From Halorubrum halophilum (lineage in GTDB: Archaea; Halobacteriota; Halobacteria; Halobacteriales; Haloferacaceae): 64,000 bases of DNA. Positions 25,136-33,872 of the stretch are shown here, one piece after another; position 1 is the first letter of the stretch, and each line of letters begins with the position of its first letter. The notes under the pieces are model-generated. The model saw only the letters and a program-made list of their open reading frames with translations, had not been told where the DNA came from and did not search any database. The translations under genes and the position numbers were made by a program. The stretch covers positions 22,115 through 86,114 of the forward strand of contig NZ_BBJP01000059.1 of the NCBI RefSeq assembly GCF_000739595.1, read 5' to 3'.

Positions 25136-26395
25136 GTGTGTCGTAACAGACCGATACTGGAACGCAGCCGTCGCGAGCTGCTGGCCGCGGCGTCGGGCGC
25201 CGCCGCGCTCGGGCTCGGCGGCTGTCTCGGATCGAACGCCGAACGCACCGACGATCGCCGCACGCCTCTGTCGGAGCGGACTCTCCGATACGGCGGCGTG
25301 ATGGCGCTTTCCGGCGGGTTGGAGTCCGTGGGGACGCCGATCGCCGACGCGGTCGAGCTTCCGGGGAAACAGCTCGACGCCTCGGAGATCGAGGCCGACG
25401 TCGAGTGGCAGATCGAGGACTCGGAGACGACGGCGCGCGGCGGGATCGACGCGATGCGGACGCTCGTCGACGCCGGGTTCCCGGCGGTCGCCGGACCGCT
25501 CGGCTCCGACGTGACCCTGCAGGCGGTCCAGCAGGCCTCCATCCCCGCGGAGGTCGTCAACTGCTCGCCCGCGAGCACGACGCCGACGCTCTCGATCCTC
25601 AACGACCGCGGGTTCAGCTTCCGGACCGCGCCCGACGACTCGCTGCAGGCCGTCGTCGCCGCGGGGCTCGCCGCCGACGAGCACGGCGCGTCGTCCGCGG
25701 CGACGCTGCACATCGCGGGCGACTACGGCCGGCAGCTCTCCGGCGCCTTCGCCACGTCGTTCGACGGCGAGATACAGCGGCAGGTCTCCTTCTCCGAGGA
25801 GTACGAGGAGCCGCTGGCGACCGCGCTCTCCGGCGAGCCGGACCTGCTCTTCGTGATCGGCTACCCCGAGGACGGGGTCGAGATATTCGGCCACTACTAC
25901 GACGGCTACGCCGGCGACGAGACCGTGTTCACCACCGACGGCATGATGGACCCGTCGCTCCCCGAACAGGTCGGCGAGTCGATGTCGAACGTCTACGGGA
26001 CCGCGCCGTCCTCCAACGGTCCCGGCTACGAAGCCTTCGCCGAGCGCTACGAGTCCGAGTACGGGAGCGCCCCGAGCATCTTCACCGCGAACGGGTACGA
26101 CGCGGCGGCGGTGCTCCTCCTCGCGAACGCCGCCGCGGGCGAGAACGACGGCGGCGCGATCCGCGAGCAGATGCGGGCCGTCGTCTCGGAGGGCGGCGCC
26201 GAGGTCACGCCGGACACCCTCGCCGAGGGCGTACGCCGCGCCGCCGCCGGCGACCCGGTCGAGTACCGGGGCGCGTCCAGCGAGGTCGTCTTCGACGAGA
26301 ACGGCGACGTCACCGGGATCGACTACGAGTACTTCCGGTACGACGCCGACGGGATCAGCGTCATTGAGGAGGTCTCCCCGGAGGTGGGGGCATGA
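25136..26395 (+). CDS. Tat-exported lipoprotein, type-1 periplasmic ligand-binding (branched-chain amino acid family)
   Basis: 419 residues. The N-terminus has a Tat motif (RSRRELLAAASG, twin Arg at 12-13), a hydrophobic stretch and a lipobox ending at Cys30 (GLGGC), so it is exported folded and lipid-anchored outside the cell. The mature part is a Leu/Ile/Val-binding-type bilobed domain (LSGGLESVGTPIADAVEL, VAGPLGSDVTLQAVQQASIPAEVVNCSPASTTPTLS, GDYGRQLSGAF). The stop overlaps the ATG of a methyl-accepting transducer; this is the BasB/BasT and CosB/CosT layout of Halobacterium, in which the lipoprotein delivers a ligand to the transducer rather than to a permease. The start is GTG, with a TTAAAA box at about 25108-25113. 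Confidence 0.9.
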   Translation: MCRNRPILERSRRELLAAASGAAALGLGGCLGSNAERTDDRRTPLSERTLRYGGVMALSGGLESVGTPIADAVELPGKQLDASEIEADVEWQIEDSETTARGGIDAMRTLVDAGFPAVAGPLGSDVTLQAVQQASIPAEVVNCSPASTTPTLSILNDRGFSFRTAPDDSLQAVVAAGLAADEHGASSAATLHIAGDYGRQLSGAFATSFDGEIQRQVSFSEEYEEPLATALSGEPDLLFVIGYPEDGVEIFGHYYDGYAGDETVFTTDGMMDPSLPEQVGESMSNVYGTAPSSNGPGYEAFAERYESEYGSAPSIFTANGYDAAAVLLLANAAAGENDGGAIREQMRAVVSEGGAEVTPDTLAEGVRRAAAGDPVEYRGASSEVVFDENGDVTGIDYEYFRYDADGISVIEEVSPEVGA

Positions 26396-28776
26396 GCGGA
26401 ACCGACTCCCGAGGGAACGACGACGCCCCGACCGATTCCGACGAGTCGGTCGTCAGCCGGGTCGCGAGGCGGGTCACGCCGGGCGTGATCCGGCGCAACT
26501 ACCGGGCGAAGTTCGTCATCTCCATCCTCCTCGTCGTGGTCGTCCTCGCGGCGGTTGGCGGCGTGAACTACGCGAGCGCCGAGGCCACGGTCGAGCGGGA
26601 CGCCGAACAGCAGCTCACGTCGACGGTCGACATGCACGCCGACTCGATCAACGAGTGGGCGGTCTCGATGGAGACCCACACGCGATCCGTCTCGTCGACG
26701 CAGGCGCTCTCGGGCGCGGACGCCGGGACCGCGGAGGGTGAGCTGATCCAGAAACAGGCGCAGCTCCCGGTCGACGTGCGGGCGATCCACCTCGTCGACA
26801 CGGCCGAGGGGAGCGTCGTCACGAGCACGTCGCCCGCGCTCCGCGGCGAGTCGGTCGACGGGGTCGCGGCCCCGTGGACCGACGTGGAACCGGGCGTTGA
26901 CCTCACCTCGTCGAACGACGTGTGGAACTCGCCGACCGCCTACGAGTCGAACTCGATGGGCGATCAGGTGATGGCGTTCGCCAGCCCCGTCGCGGGCGAC
27001 GAGTCGCGCGTCGTCGTGCTGGTCGGCACGCTGCAGTACCGGGTCGACAACCTCCGGCAGCTCCACGCCGACCAGGAGACGATGATCGTCGACGCCGACG
27101 GCGAGACGATCCTCTCCGGCGGCGACGGCGCGCTGAACGCCGACGGCGACATCGTCTCCGAGCTCGGCGCGTCCCGCGACGGGACCGCCTTCGACCGCGG
27201 CGACGAGGAGGTGGCGGCATACGCCTCGACCGGCGACAAGGAGTGGGTCGCGGTCACCACCGTCCCGACCGCGCAGGCCTTCGCCGCGAGCGACGCGGTC
27301 GGCACCAGCGTCCTGACGGTGATCGGCGCCGGGCTCCTCTCGCTCGTCGTCGTCGGGCTCGCCCTGAGCCGGCAGACGGTCGGCCCGCTGCGCGACCTCC
27401 GCGACCGCGCGGAGCGCATGGAGGCTGGCGATCTCTCGGTCGATCTGGAGACCAACCGAATCGACGAGATCGGTCGGCTGTACGGGTCGTTCGGCGCGAT
27501 GCGGGACTCCCTCAGCACCAAGATCGACGAGGCGGAGACCGCGCAGGCGGCCGCCGAGACCGAGCGCGAGCGGATGGCGGAGCGCAACGACCGGCTGCAG
27601 TCGACCGCCGACGACTACGGCGAGACGATGCGGGAGGCCGCCGACGGCGACCTCACCACGCGGATGCGGACCGACACCGACGACGAGGCGATGGCGGCGA
27701 TCGCCGAGGAGTTCAACGGGATGATCGCGGAGATCGAGCGGACGTACGCCCGCCTCTCGACGTTCGCCGACGAGGTCGCCTTGGCGTCGGAGCAGGCGAC
27801 CGCCTCCGCCGAGGAGGTGGCCGAGACGGCGTCGGAGGTCGCCGGCTCGGTCGACGAGATATCGCGGGGCGCCGCCGACCAGAGCGAGTCGCTGACCGAG
27901 GTGAGCGACGAGATGAGCGACCTCTCGGCGACGATCGAGGAGGTCGCCTCGTCGTCCGATCAGGTCGCCGACGCCGCCGCGCGGACGGCGGAGGCCGGAA
28001 AGCGCGGACAGGAGGCCGCCAAGGACGCGATCGACGAGATGGAGACGACCGAAGAGACCGTCGAGGAGGCGGTCGCTGCGATCCACGCGCTCGACGACGA
28101 GGTGAGCGAGGTGGACCAGCTGATAGACCGGATCTCGGAGATTGCGGAGCAGACGAACATCCTCGCGCTGAACGCCAACATCGAGGCCGCCCGCTCCGAC
28201 GGCGAGGCCGGCAAGGGGTTCGAGGTGGTCGCAGAGGAGATCAAGGCGCTGTCGGACGAGGTGAAAGACGCCGCGGAGACCGCGGAGTCCCGGATCGACG
28301 CGATCCGCGGCCGGATGGACCAGTCGACGGCCGAGGTCGAGACGACGAGCGAGCAGATCGACGACGCCGCGGAGCGCGTCGAGGCGGCCGTCGACGACCT
28401 CGAACACATCGCCGACCTCGCCGACGAGACCAACAACGGAGTCCAAGAGATCTCCGACGTAACGGAGGAGCAGGCCGCCTCCACCGAGGAGGTCGTCTCC
28501 ATGGCCGACGAGGTGGCGACGATCAGCGAGGAGACCGCCTCCGAGGCGGACAACGTCGCCGCGGCCGCCGAGGAGCAGACGACCTCGCTCACGGAGGTCT
28601 CGGAGTCCGTCTCGTCGCTCTCCGAGCGCGCCGCCCGGCTCTCGGAGACGCTCGACCGGTTCGAGACGGACGCAGAGGTGGTACCGGCGGACGGCGAGGA
28701 AGGCACCCTCGAGGGCTCCGCGCCCGACCCCGGAGCCGCCGACCCCACCCCGACGGGCGAAGCGAATTCGGACTGA
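26392..28776 (+). CDS. Methyl-accepting chemotaxis transducer
   Basis: 794 residues. Membrane helix 1 at 41-60, extracytoplasmic Cache-like sensor (61-300), helix 2 at ~303-325, HAMP ~326-380, a second HAMP-like segment to ~460, and a long coiled-coil signalling domain with the conserved hairpin tip EQTNILALNANIEAARSDGEAGKGF near 586-610. Gln/Glu-rich flanks provide methylation sites for CheR/CheB (encoded at 57 and 60 kb). The ATG overlaps the stop of the upstream binding lipoprotein by four bases (ATGA), so receptor and lipoprotein are made together. The ligand is probably an amino acid or a related solute. Confidence 0.95.
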   Translation: MSGTDSRGNDDAPTDSDESVVSRVARRVTPGVIRRNYRAKFVISILLVVVVLAAVGGVNYASAEATVERDAEQQLTSTVDMHADSINEWAVSMETHTRSVSSTQALSGADAGTAEGELIQKQAQLPVDVRAIHLVDTAEGSVVTSTSPALRGESVDGVAAPWTDVEPGVDLTSSNDVWNSPTAYESNSMGDQVMAFASPVAGDESRVVVLVGTLQYRVDNLRQLHADQETMIVDADGETILSGGDGALNADGDIVSELGASRDGTAFDRGDEEVAAYASTGDKEWVAVTTVPTAQAFAASDAVGTSVLTVIGAGLLSLVVVGLALSRQTVGPLRDLRDRAERMEAGDLSVDLETNRIDEIGRLYGSFGAMRDSLSTKIDEAETAQAAAETERERMAERNDRLQSTADDYGETMREAADGDLTTRMRTDTDDEAMAAIAEEFNGMIAEIERTYARLSTFADEVALASEQATASAEEVAETASEVAGSVDEISRGAADQSESLTEVSDEMSDLSATIEEVASSSDQVADAAARTAEAGKRGQEAAKDAIDEMETTEETVEEAVAAIHALDDEVSEVDQLIDRISEIAEQTNILALNANIEAARSDGEAGKGFEVVAEEIKALSDEVKDAAETAESRIDAIRGRMDQSTAEVETTSEQIDDAAERVEAAVDDLEHIADLADETNNGVQEISDVTEEQAASTEEVVSMADEVATISEETASEADNVAAAAEEQTTSLTEVSESVSSLSERAARLSETLDRFETDAEVVPADGEEGTLEGSAPDPGAADPTPTGEANSD

Positions 28777-28875
28777 CGGCGCGGAGACCCGACCGTCACG
28801 GCCCGGGGACTCGTCCGCCACGGCGGTCGCCCCCGAAAGGATGCTTTCAAGCGGGCGCTCGCCGAACCGACGCCC

Positions 28876-30198
28876 ATGTACGACGGCCTCAAGGGATTCC
28901 GCGACTTCTACCCCGGCGAGCAGTCCGCCCGCCGCGAGGTGACGGACGCGATCGAGGACGCCGCGAGCCGGTACGGCTTCCGCGAGATCGCCACGCCCGC
29001 CTTGGAGCGGACGGAGATGTACGTCGACAAGTCCGGCGAGGAGATCGTCGAGGAGCTGTACGCCTTCGACGACAAGGGCGGCCGCGGCGTCTCGATGACG
29101 CCGGAGCTGACGCCGACCGTCGCCCGGATGGTCGTCGCGAAGGGACAGGAGCTCTCGAAGCCGATCAAGTGGGTGTCCACTCGCCCGTTCTGGCGCTACG
29201 AGCAGGTCCAGCAGGGCCGCTTCCGCGAGTTCTACCAGACGAACATCGACGTGTTCGGCTCGTCGGCGCCGGAGGCCGACGCCGAGGTGCTCGCGGTCGC
29301 CGCCGACGCCTTGACCGATCTCGGGCTCACCGGCGACGACTTCGAGTTCCGCGTCTCGCACCGCGACATCCTCGGCGGCCTCGTCCGGGCGCTCGCGGAC
29401 GACCCCGACGCGGTTGACGCCGAGGCCGCGATCCGCGCGGTCGACAAGCGCGCGAAGGTCGACGACGGCGAGTACCTCGGGCTCCTCTCGGACGCCGGGC
29501 TCGACCGCGCGACCGCCCGCGAGTTCGACGACCTCATCTCGGGCGTCGACGCCCCCGAGGACCTCGACGCGGTCGCGGAAGCCGGCGGCGAAGATGTTGA
29601 AGCGGCGGTCGAGAACCTCCGGAACGTGCTCGCCGCGGCCGACGACTTCGGCGCGGGCGAGTTCTGCGAGGTGTCGCTGACGACCGCCCGCGGGCTGGAC
29701 TACTACACCGGCGTCGTCTTCGAGTGCTTCGACTCCACCGGCGAGGTGTCCCGCTCCGTCTTCGGCGGCGGGCGCTACGACGACCTCATCGAGAGCTTCG
29801 GCGGCCAGCCCACCCCCGCGGTGGGCGTCGCGCCCGGCCACGCCACGCTCAAGCTCCTCTGTCAGCGCGCCGGCGTCTGGCCCGACGAGGCGCTCTCGAC
29901 CGACTACTACGTCCTCTCGGTGGGCGACACGCGCGGCGAGGCGGCCGCGCTCGCCCGCGACCTCCGCGCGCTCGGCGACGACGTGGTCGTCGAGCAGGAC
30001 GTCTCCGACCGCTCGTTCGGCGCCCAGCTCGGCTACGCCGACTCGATCAACGCCGAGACGATGGTCGTCGTCGGCGAGCGCGACTTAGAGAACGGCGAGT
30101 ACACCGTGAAGGACATGGCGAGCGGCGACGAGACGACCGTGCCGGTCGAGGAGTTCCCACCCGACGAGGGGCTGCCGACGTACGAGGACTACGAGTAA
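28876..30198 (+). CDS. hisS: Histidyl-tRNA synthetase
   Basis: 440 residues. Class II synthetase motif 1 region (GFRDFYPGEQSARREVTDAIEDAASRYGFREIATPALE), motif 2 (RPFWRYEQVQQGRFREFYQTNIDVFG), the HisRS histidine loop LTTARGLDYYTGVVFE, motif 3 (FGGGRYDDLI... GVGVAPGHATL) and a C-terminal anticodon-binding domain (DEALSTDYYVLSVG...) are all seen. Charges tRNA-His. Monocistronic, with a CTTTCAAG TATA-like box near 28845. Confidence 0.98.
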   Translation: MYDGLKGFRDFYPGEQSARREVTDAIEDAASRYGFREIATPALERTEMYVDKSGEEIVEELYAFDDKGGRGVSMTPELTPTVARMVVAKGQELSKPIKWVSTRPFWRYEQVQQGRFREFYQTNIDVFGSSAPEADAEVLAVAADALTDLGLTGDDFEFRVSHRDILGGLVRALADDPDAVDAEAAIRAVDKRAKVDDGEYLGLLSDAGLDRATAREFDDLISGVDAPEDLDAVAEAGGEDVEAAVENLRNVLAAADDFGAGEFCEVSLTTARGLDYYTGVVFECFDSTGEVSRSVFGGGRYDDLIESFGGQPTPAVGVAPGHATLKLLCQRAGVWPDEALSTDYYVLSVGDTRGEAAALARDLRALGDDVVVEQDVSDRSFGAQLGYADSINAETMVVVGERDLENGEYTVKDMASGDETTVPVEEFPPDEGLPTYEDYE

Positions 30199-30274
30199 CG
30201 ATTCGGGTCACGTCCGCTCTCGCGTCGGCCGCATCCTCGACCATTTTTAAGCGTGCACCGGGACGGTGGGGACG

Positions 30275-31351
30275 ATGATCCCGCTCGCGACAGCGATGCC
30301 CCCGACCGAGATCGCCTTCCGCGTGGCGGCCGGCGTCGCCCTCATCCTGATCAACGCGTACTTCGTGGCGATCGAGTTCGGGTTGACGCGGCTGCGGCAG
30401 TACCCCGAATCGGAGATGGACACGCCCGGACTGCGGCGCGCCTGGGAGATGACCGACGACTTGGAGTTCTACCTGACGACCTGTCAGGTGTGGATCTCCG
30501 GGACCTCTATCGCGCTCGGTATCGTCGCCGAGCCGGGGCTCGCCGCGCTCTTCGCGCCGCTCTTCGAGAACACGGCGCTCGCGTCCGCCGGCGCCGGCTC
30601 GCTACTCGGCTTTTTCATCATCAACATGGTCCACCTGACCCACGGCGAGCAGACGCCGACATACCTCGGCGTCGAGCGCTCGAAGCAGGTCGCGGAGTAC
30701 GGCTCCCGGCCGCTGTACTGGTTCGCGTGGCTCATCTCGCCGCTGATCAAGGTCGGCGACTGGGTCGCGAAGGCCACGCTCGGGCTCTTCGGCGTCGAGA
30801 TGACCGGCTCGTGGACCGAGGCGGAAGAGGAGGTGCTGGAGACGCGCGCGCAGCTCCGCAACCGCCTCGGCTCGATGATGGAGGAGGTCGAGCTCCCGGA
30901 GGAGCGCCGCGAGGAGGTCCTCAACGCGCTCGACGTCGACGAACTCGACGTGCGGGAGGTGCTGACGCCGGCCGACGAAATCGTCTCGCTGTCGACGACC
31001 GCCTCCGCCGAGGAGAACCTCGACCGGATCCGCGACACCCCGCACAGCCGCTTCCCGCTCGTTGGCGACGACCTGCGCGACTTCGAGGGAATCGTGTACG
31101 CCCCCTCAATCGTGAGCCGCTACGACGAGCTCCGGAACGGCGACCTGACGTTCGCGGACGTCGCCGCGCCGCCGATGACGATCTCGGCGGACGCGAGCGT
31201 CAGCAACGCGTTCGACCAGTTCCAGGCGGAGTCACAGGAGCTCGCCCTGGTGATCGAGGACGGCGAGGTCGTCGGGCTGATCACCGCGACCGACGCGATG
31301 GAGTCGGTGATGGGGCAGCTTGAGGACCCGCTGGACGCCGGCGATTTATAA
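30275..31351 (+). CDS. CNNM/hemolysin-type DUF21-CBS membrane protein
   Basis: 358 residues from ATG 30275 (GTG at 30266 would add three). The DUF21 domain, ~10-165, has three to four hydrophobic helices and signature AYFVAIEFGLTRLRQYPESEMD and HLTHGEQTPTYLGVERSKQVAEYGSRPLYWFAWLISPLI. After a linker, a CBS pair spans ~225-345 (VREVLTPADEIVSLSTTASAEENL...HSRFPLV; MTISADASVSNAFDQFQAESQELALVIEDGEVVGLITATDAMESVM). Such proteins transport or regulate divalent cations (Mg2+/Co2+). The TTTTTA box at 30244-30249 fits a leaderless start. The stop codon lies in the TTATAAA box that opens repeat copy C. Confidence 0.92.
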   Translation: MIPLATAMPPTEIAFRVAAGVALILINAYFVAIEFGLTRLRQYPESEMDTPGLRRAWEMTDDLEFYLTTCQVWISGTSIALGIVAEPGLAALFAPLFENTALASAGAGSLLGFFIINMVHLTHGEQTPTYLGVERSKQVAEYGSRPLYWFAWLISPLIKVGDWVAKATLGLFGVEMTGSWTEAEEEVLETRAQLRNRLGSMMEEVELPEERREEVLNALDVDELDVREVLTPADEIVSLSTTASAEENLDRIRDTPHSRFPLVGDDLRDFEGIVYAPSIVSRYDELRNGDLTFADVAAPPMTISADASVSNAFDQFQAESQELALVIEDGEVVGLITATDAMESVMGQLEDPLDAGDL

Positions 31352-31656
31352 AGAACGACGCGGTGGCGCGCGCCTCCGAGCGGGCCACCGGCCCGCGAGG
31401 AGCGCGTGCGAGGGAGTCAGTCGCCGGAGCGAAGCGACGGCGGCTGACGAGGCTGGGGAGGCGTGAGGTGCGGTCCCGTGAGCGACCGGAGGGAGCGAAC
31501 GGGAGCACGGGAGTCGCAGCCCGCACAGCGAACGAAGTGAGCGAGCAGGAACGACGTTCGGAGGACCTCGCAGCTGGGGCTTTGGAGGTTTTCACCGTCG
31601 ATCAACAGTAACCGACCACGTACAGCCGAGCGGCTGGGGCTTTAGGAGTATTCTCG
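31344..31656 (+). repeat. Dispersed structured repeat, copy C
   Basis: Begins with TTATAAAG overlapping the TAA stop (31349-31351) of the CNNM-like gene. GCGGTGGCG is followed by stem-loop 31380-31396 (GCGGGCC-ACC-GGCCCGC), a second stem pairing 31416-31425 with 31439-31448 (GTCAGTCGCC / GGCGGCTGAC, changed in sequence from the other copies but still paired apart from one G-T wobble), the invariant GAGGCTGGGGAGGCGTGAGG, the GGTCCCGTGAGCGACCG...GTCGCAGC module, and the right-end motif GCTGGGGCTTTGGAGG twice, about 60 bp apart. It lacks the GGGACTC module and the outer inverted repeats. It sits between convergent genes. Confidence 0.8.
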
Positions 31657-31672
31657 TCAGTGGCAGCGACGA

Positions 31673-32401
31673 TCACAGCGACTGCGCGAGCAATACGACG
31701 TAGATGACGGCGTTGTAGACGCCGTGAGCCAGCCCGGGGACTAACACGTTCCCCGTGCGATCGTAGAGGACGCCGAGCACCGCGCCGAGCACGACGACGA
31801 CGGCGACGTAGGCCCACCGCTGGCCCGGTGTCCCGGAGACGGAGGGAAGGTGGACCAACCCGAACATGAGGCTCGCGAGCAGGATCGCCGGGGCGGCGTC
31901 GAACGCCTGCCGAAGCCCGCCCTGCACGGCGCCGCGGAACAGCGCCTCCTCGACCGGCCCGACCACGAGGAGCGAGACGGCGATCATGGTGAGGTAGTAG
32001 GTCACCGGGTCCCCCGCGGGGACGACCGCTTGGTTCTGTCCGGTCGTGAGCCCGACCTCACCCAACACGAACAGGGCGCCGTACTGGAACGCGAACAGGA
32101 CGAGCCCCCCGCCGAGGACGAGCCCGGCCTCGCGGAGCGTCGGCCGCGAGACGCCGACGAGAGCCCACTGATCGGTGATCGCGAGGTAGCCGACGACTGC
32201 GGCGAGGAACCCGACGAACTGCAGCAGGGTCCGGAGCACCTGCAGCCCGGTCGTCCCCTCGCCGACGAGTCCCAGCGAGACGGCGAACTGCGCGACGGGA
32301 CCCGTCACCGCGCTGGCGACGAGGAGGGCGAAGACGACCGCGAACGCGGCGCTGGCGACGCGGAGGATCCGGTTCACCGGCTCGGGAGGCGTTTCGCTCA
32401 T
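31673..32401 (-). CDS. CPBP-family intramembrane metalloprotease
   Basis: 242 residues with about seven or eight membrane helices. The CPBP/Rce1 (ABI) motifs are present: EE at 151-152 in VEEALFRG, with the following R156, H184 in FGLVHLP, and H226 in GLAHGVYNAV. These form the glutamate-metal active site of intramembrane endopeptidases; in archaea the substrates are unknown. A TTTATCGCC element at about 32427 (minus strand GATAAA) is correctly spaced. Convergent with the CNNM-like gene across repeat C. Confidence 0.93.
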   Translation of the reverse strand: MSETPPEPVNRILRVASAAFAVVFALLVASAVTGPVAQFAVSLGLVGEGTTGLQVLRTLLQFVGFLAAVVGYLAITDQWALVGVSRPTLREAGLVLGGGLVLFAFQYGALFVLGEVGLTTGQNQAVVPAGDPVTYYLTMIAVSLLVVGPVEEALFRGAVQGGLRQAFDAAPAILLASLMFGLVHLPSVSGTPGQRWAYVAVVVVLGAVLGVLYDRTGNVLVPGLAHGVYNAVIYVVLLAQSL

Positions 32402-32506
32402 CGACGGCGATACGACTCGGGGCGGTTTATCGCCACCGGAAGAGGAACGGGATCGGGGGGCGGTGCCGATGCCCGTCCCGCACCGCGGCCCCGCGACCGC
32501 CCCGCC

Positions 32507-33799
32507 TCAGGCGCCGTCGATCCGAAGTTCGCGCTTGTCGGCCACGGCGTCGGCCTCCGGGAAGTTGCCGCCGCCGAGCAGCCCGCGCGCCGCCTTCTTC
32601 CCCCACTCGACCGCGGGCTGCGTGAACGTCGAGACGCTCGCAAGCTCGCCGTACAGCACGCAGGCGGCCTCCATCGCGTACAGCAGCTCGCCGAGGCCCC
32701 GCTCGTCGACGCGGTCGACCTCGACGCGCACGTTGGGGACGCCGGCGGCCGCGAGGCTCGCCTCCGTCGCCTCGAACTCGGCGTCCAGTAGGTCGCCGAG
32801 CGACGAGCCGCCGAGGTACGCCAGCCCGTCGAGGTCGGTCTCGGGAATCGCCGTCTCGGCGCGCTCGGTCGGCCGGATCAGCGAGACGAGCTTGTCCGGC
32901 GGGCCGGCGCGGTACAGCTGGAGCTGGGAGTGCTGGTCGGTCGCGCCGAGCGCGCGCGCCGGCGTCTGCCCGAGCCCGTCCTTCCCGAGGCTCTCGGCCC
33001 ACAGCTGGGCGAACCACTCCGCGAACGTCTCCAGCGACTCCGCGTACGGCATCACGGCGTTGGTGAGCGCGCCGCGCTCCGCGAGCGCGTACGTCGCCGC
33101 GCCGTAGGCGTACGCGGGCGACTCGAACAGCGACCCGGACAGGTCCTCCATCCCGTCGCGGCCGCCCGCGAGGATCGCCTCGATGTCGTGGCCCTGTAAG
33201 GCCGGCACCGCGAGGCCGACCGTCGAGAGCACCGAAAACCGACCGGGTACCCCGTCGGGCACGTCGAGCGCGGGGAGGTCGTGGGCGTCGGCGAGCGCGC
33301 GGAGGTTCCCCTCCTCGCCGGTCGTCACGAGGGTGCGCTCGGTCCAGTCGACGCCCGCGTCCTCCATCGCCTCGCGGACGACGAGGAAGTTGGCGAGCGT
33401 CTCCGCGGTCGTCCCGGACTTCGAGACGACGTTGACGACGGTGTCGTCGAGTGGAAGGCGATCGAGCAGCGATCCGACCGCGTCCGGGTCGACGTTGTCG
33501 AGGAAGTACGCGTCCACGTCGCTTTCGAGGGCGTTCGAGAGCGTCGCCGCGCCGAGCGCGCTCCCGCCGATCCCGACCGTCAGCACCGCCTCGGGGCGGT
33601 CGAAGCGATCGGTCGCTGCGCGGATCGCGTCCGGGTCCGCCGTCTCCGGGAGATTTAGCGCGGCGTAGCCGAACTCGTCGTCGGCCATACCGCTCGCGAT
33701 GCGATCGTGTGCGTCCGCGACCCGCGAATCGAGTCGGTCCAAGGTCTCCTCCGTGAGTCCCGGTGTCGTGTCTAGGGCGTTACCGAGGTCGACGTGCAT
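32507..33799 (-). CDS. pgi: Glucose-6-phosphate isomerase
   Basis: 430 residues. Phosphoglucose isomerase features: VLTVGIGGSALGAATL (phosphate-binding SIS-like loop near 95), VVNVVSKSGTTAETLANF near 150, GRFSVLSTVGLAVPALQG and the C-terminal catalytic region with QHSQLQLYRAGP and the helix ending GKKAARGLLGGG. It is the compact haloarchaeal PGI form, working in gluconeogenesis/glycolysis between glucose 6-phosphate and fructose 6-phosphate. CTTAAG box near 33823 fits a leaderless start. A single-gene unit. Confidence 0.95.
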   Translation of the reverse strand: MHVDLGNALDTTPGLTEETLDRLDSRVADAHDRIASGMADDEFGYAALNLPETADPDAIRAATDRFDRPEAVLTVGIGGSALGAATLSNALESDVDAYFLDNVDPDAVGSLLDRLPLDDTVVNVVSKSGTTAETLANFLVVREAMEDAGVDWTERTLVTTGEEGNLRALADAHDLPALDVPDGVPGRFSVLSTVGLAVPALQGHDIEAILAGGRDGMEDLSGSLFESPAYAYGAATYALAERGALTNAVMPYAESLETFAEWFAQLWAESLGKDGLGQTPARALGATDQHSQLQLYRAGPPDKLVSLIRPTERAETAIPETDLDGLAYLGGSSLGDLLDAEFEATEASLAAAGVPNVRVEVDRVDERGLGELLYAMEAACVLYGELASVSTFTQPAVEWGKKAARGLLGGGNFPEADAVADKRELRIDGA

Positions 33800-33872
33800 A
33801 CCGGACGTGGGTGCGACCGGGACTTAAGAATGGGTCTCGTACCGCGGCGCCGCCGACCGGACCGCTCCCGCC

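Noticed and set aside
26323..29841. A 1172-residue open frame on the minus strand opposite the transducer and hisS genes
   Set aside because: It is a by-product of very high GC content: it is Arg/Gly/Leu-rich, lacks acidic halophile composition and known domains, and lies opposite two certain genes.
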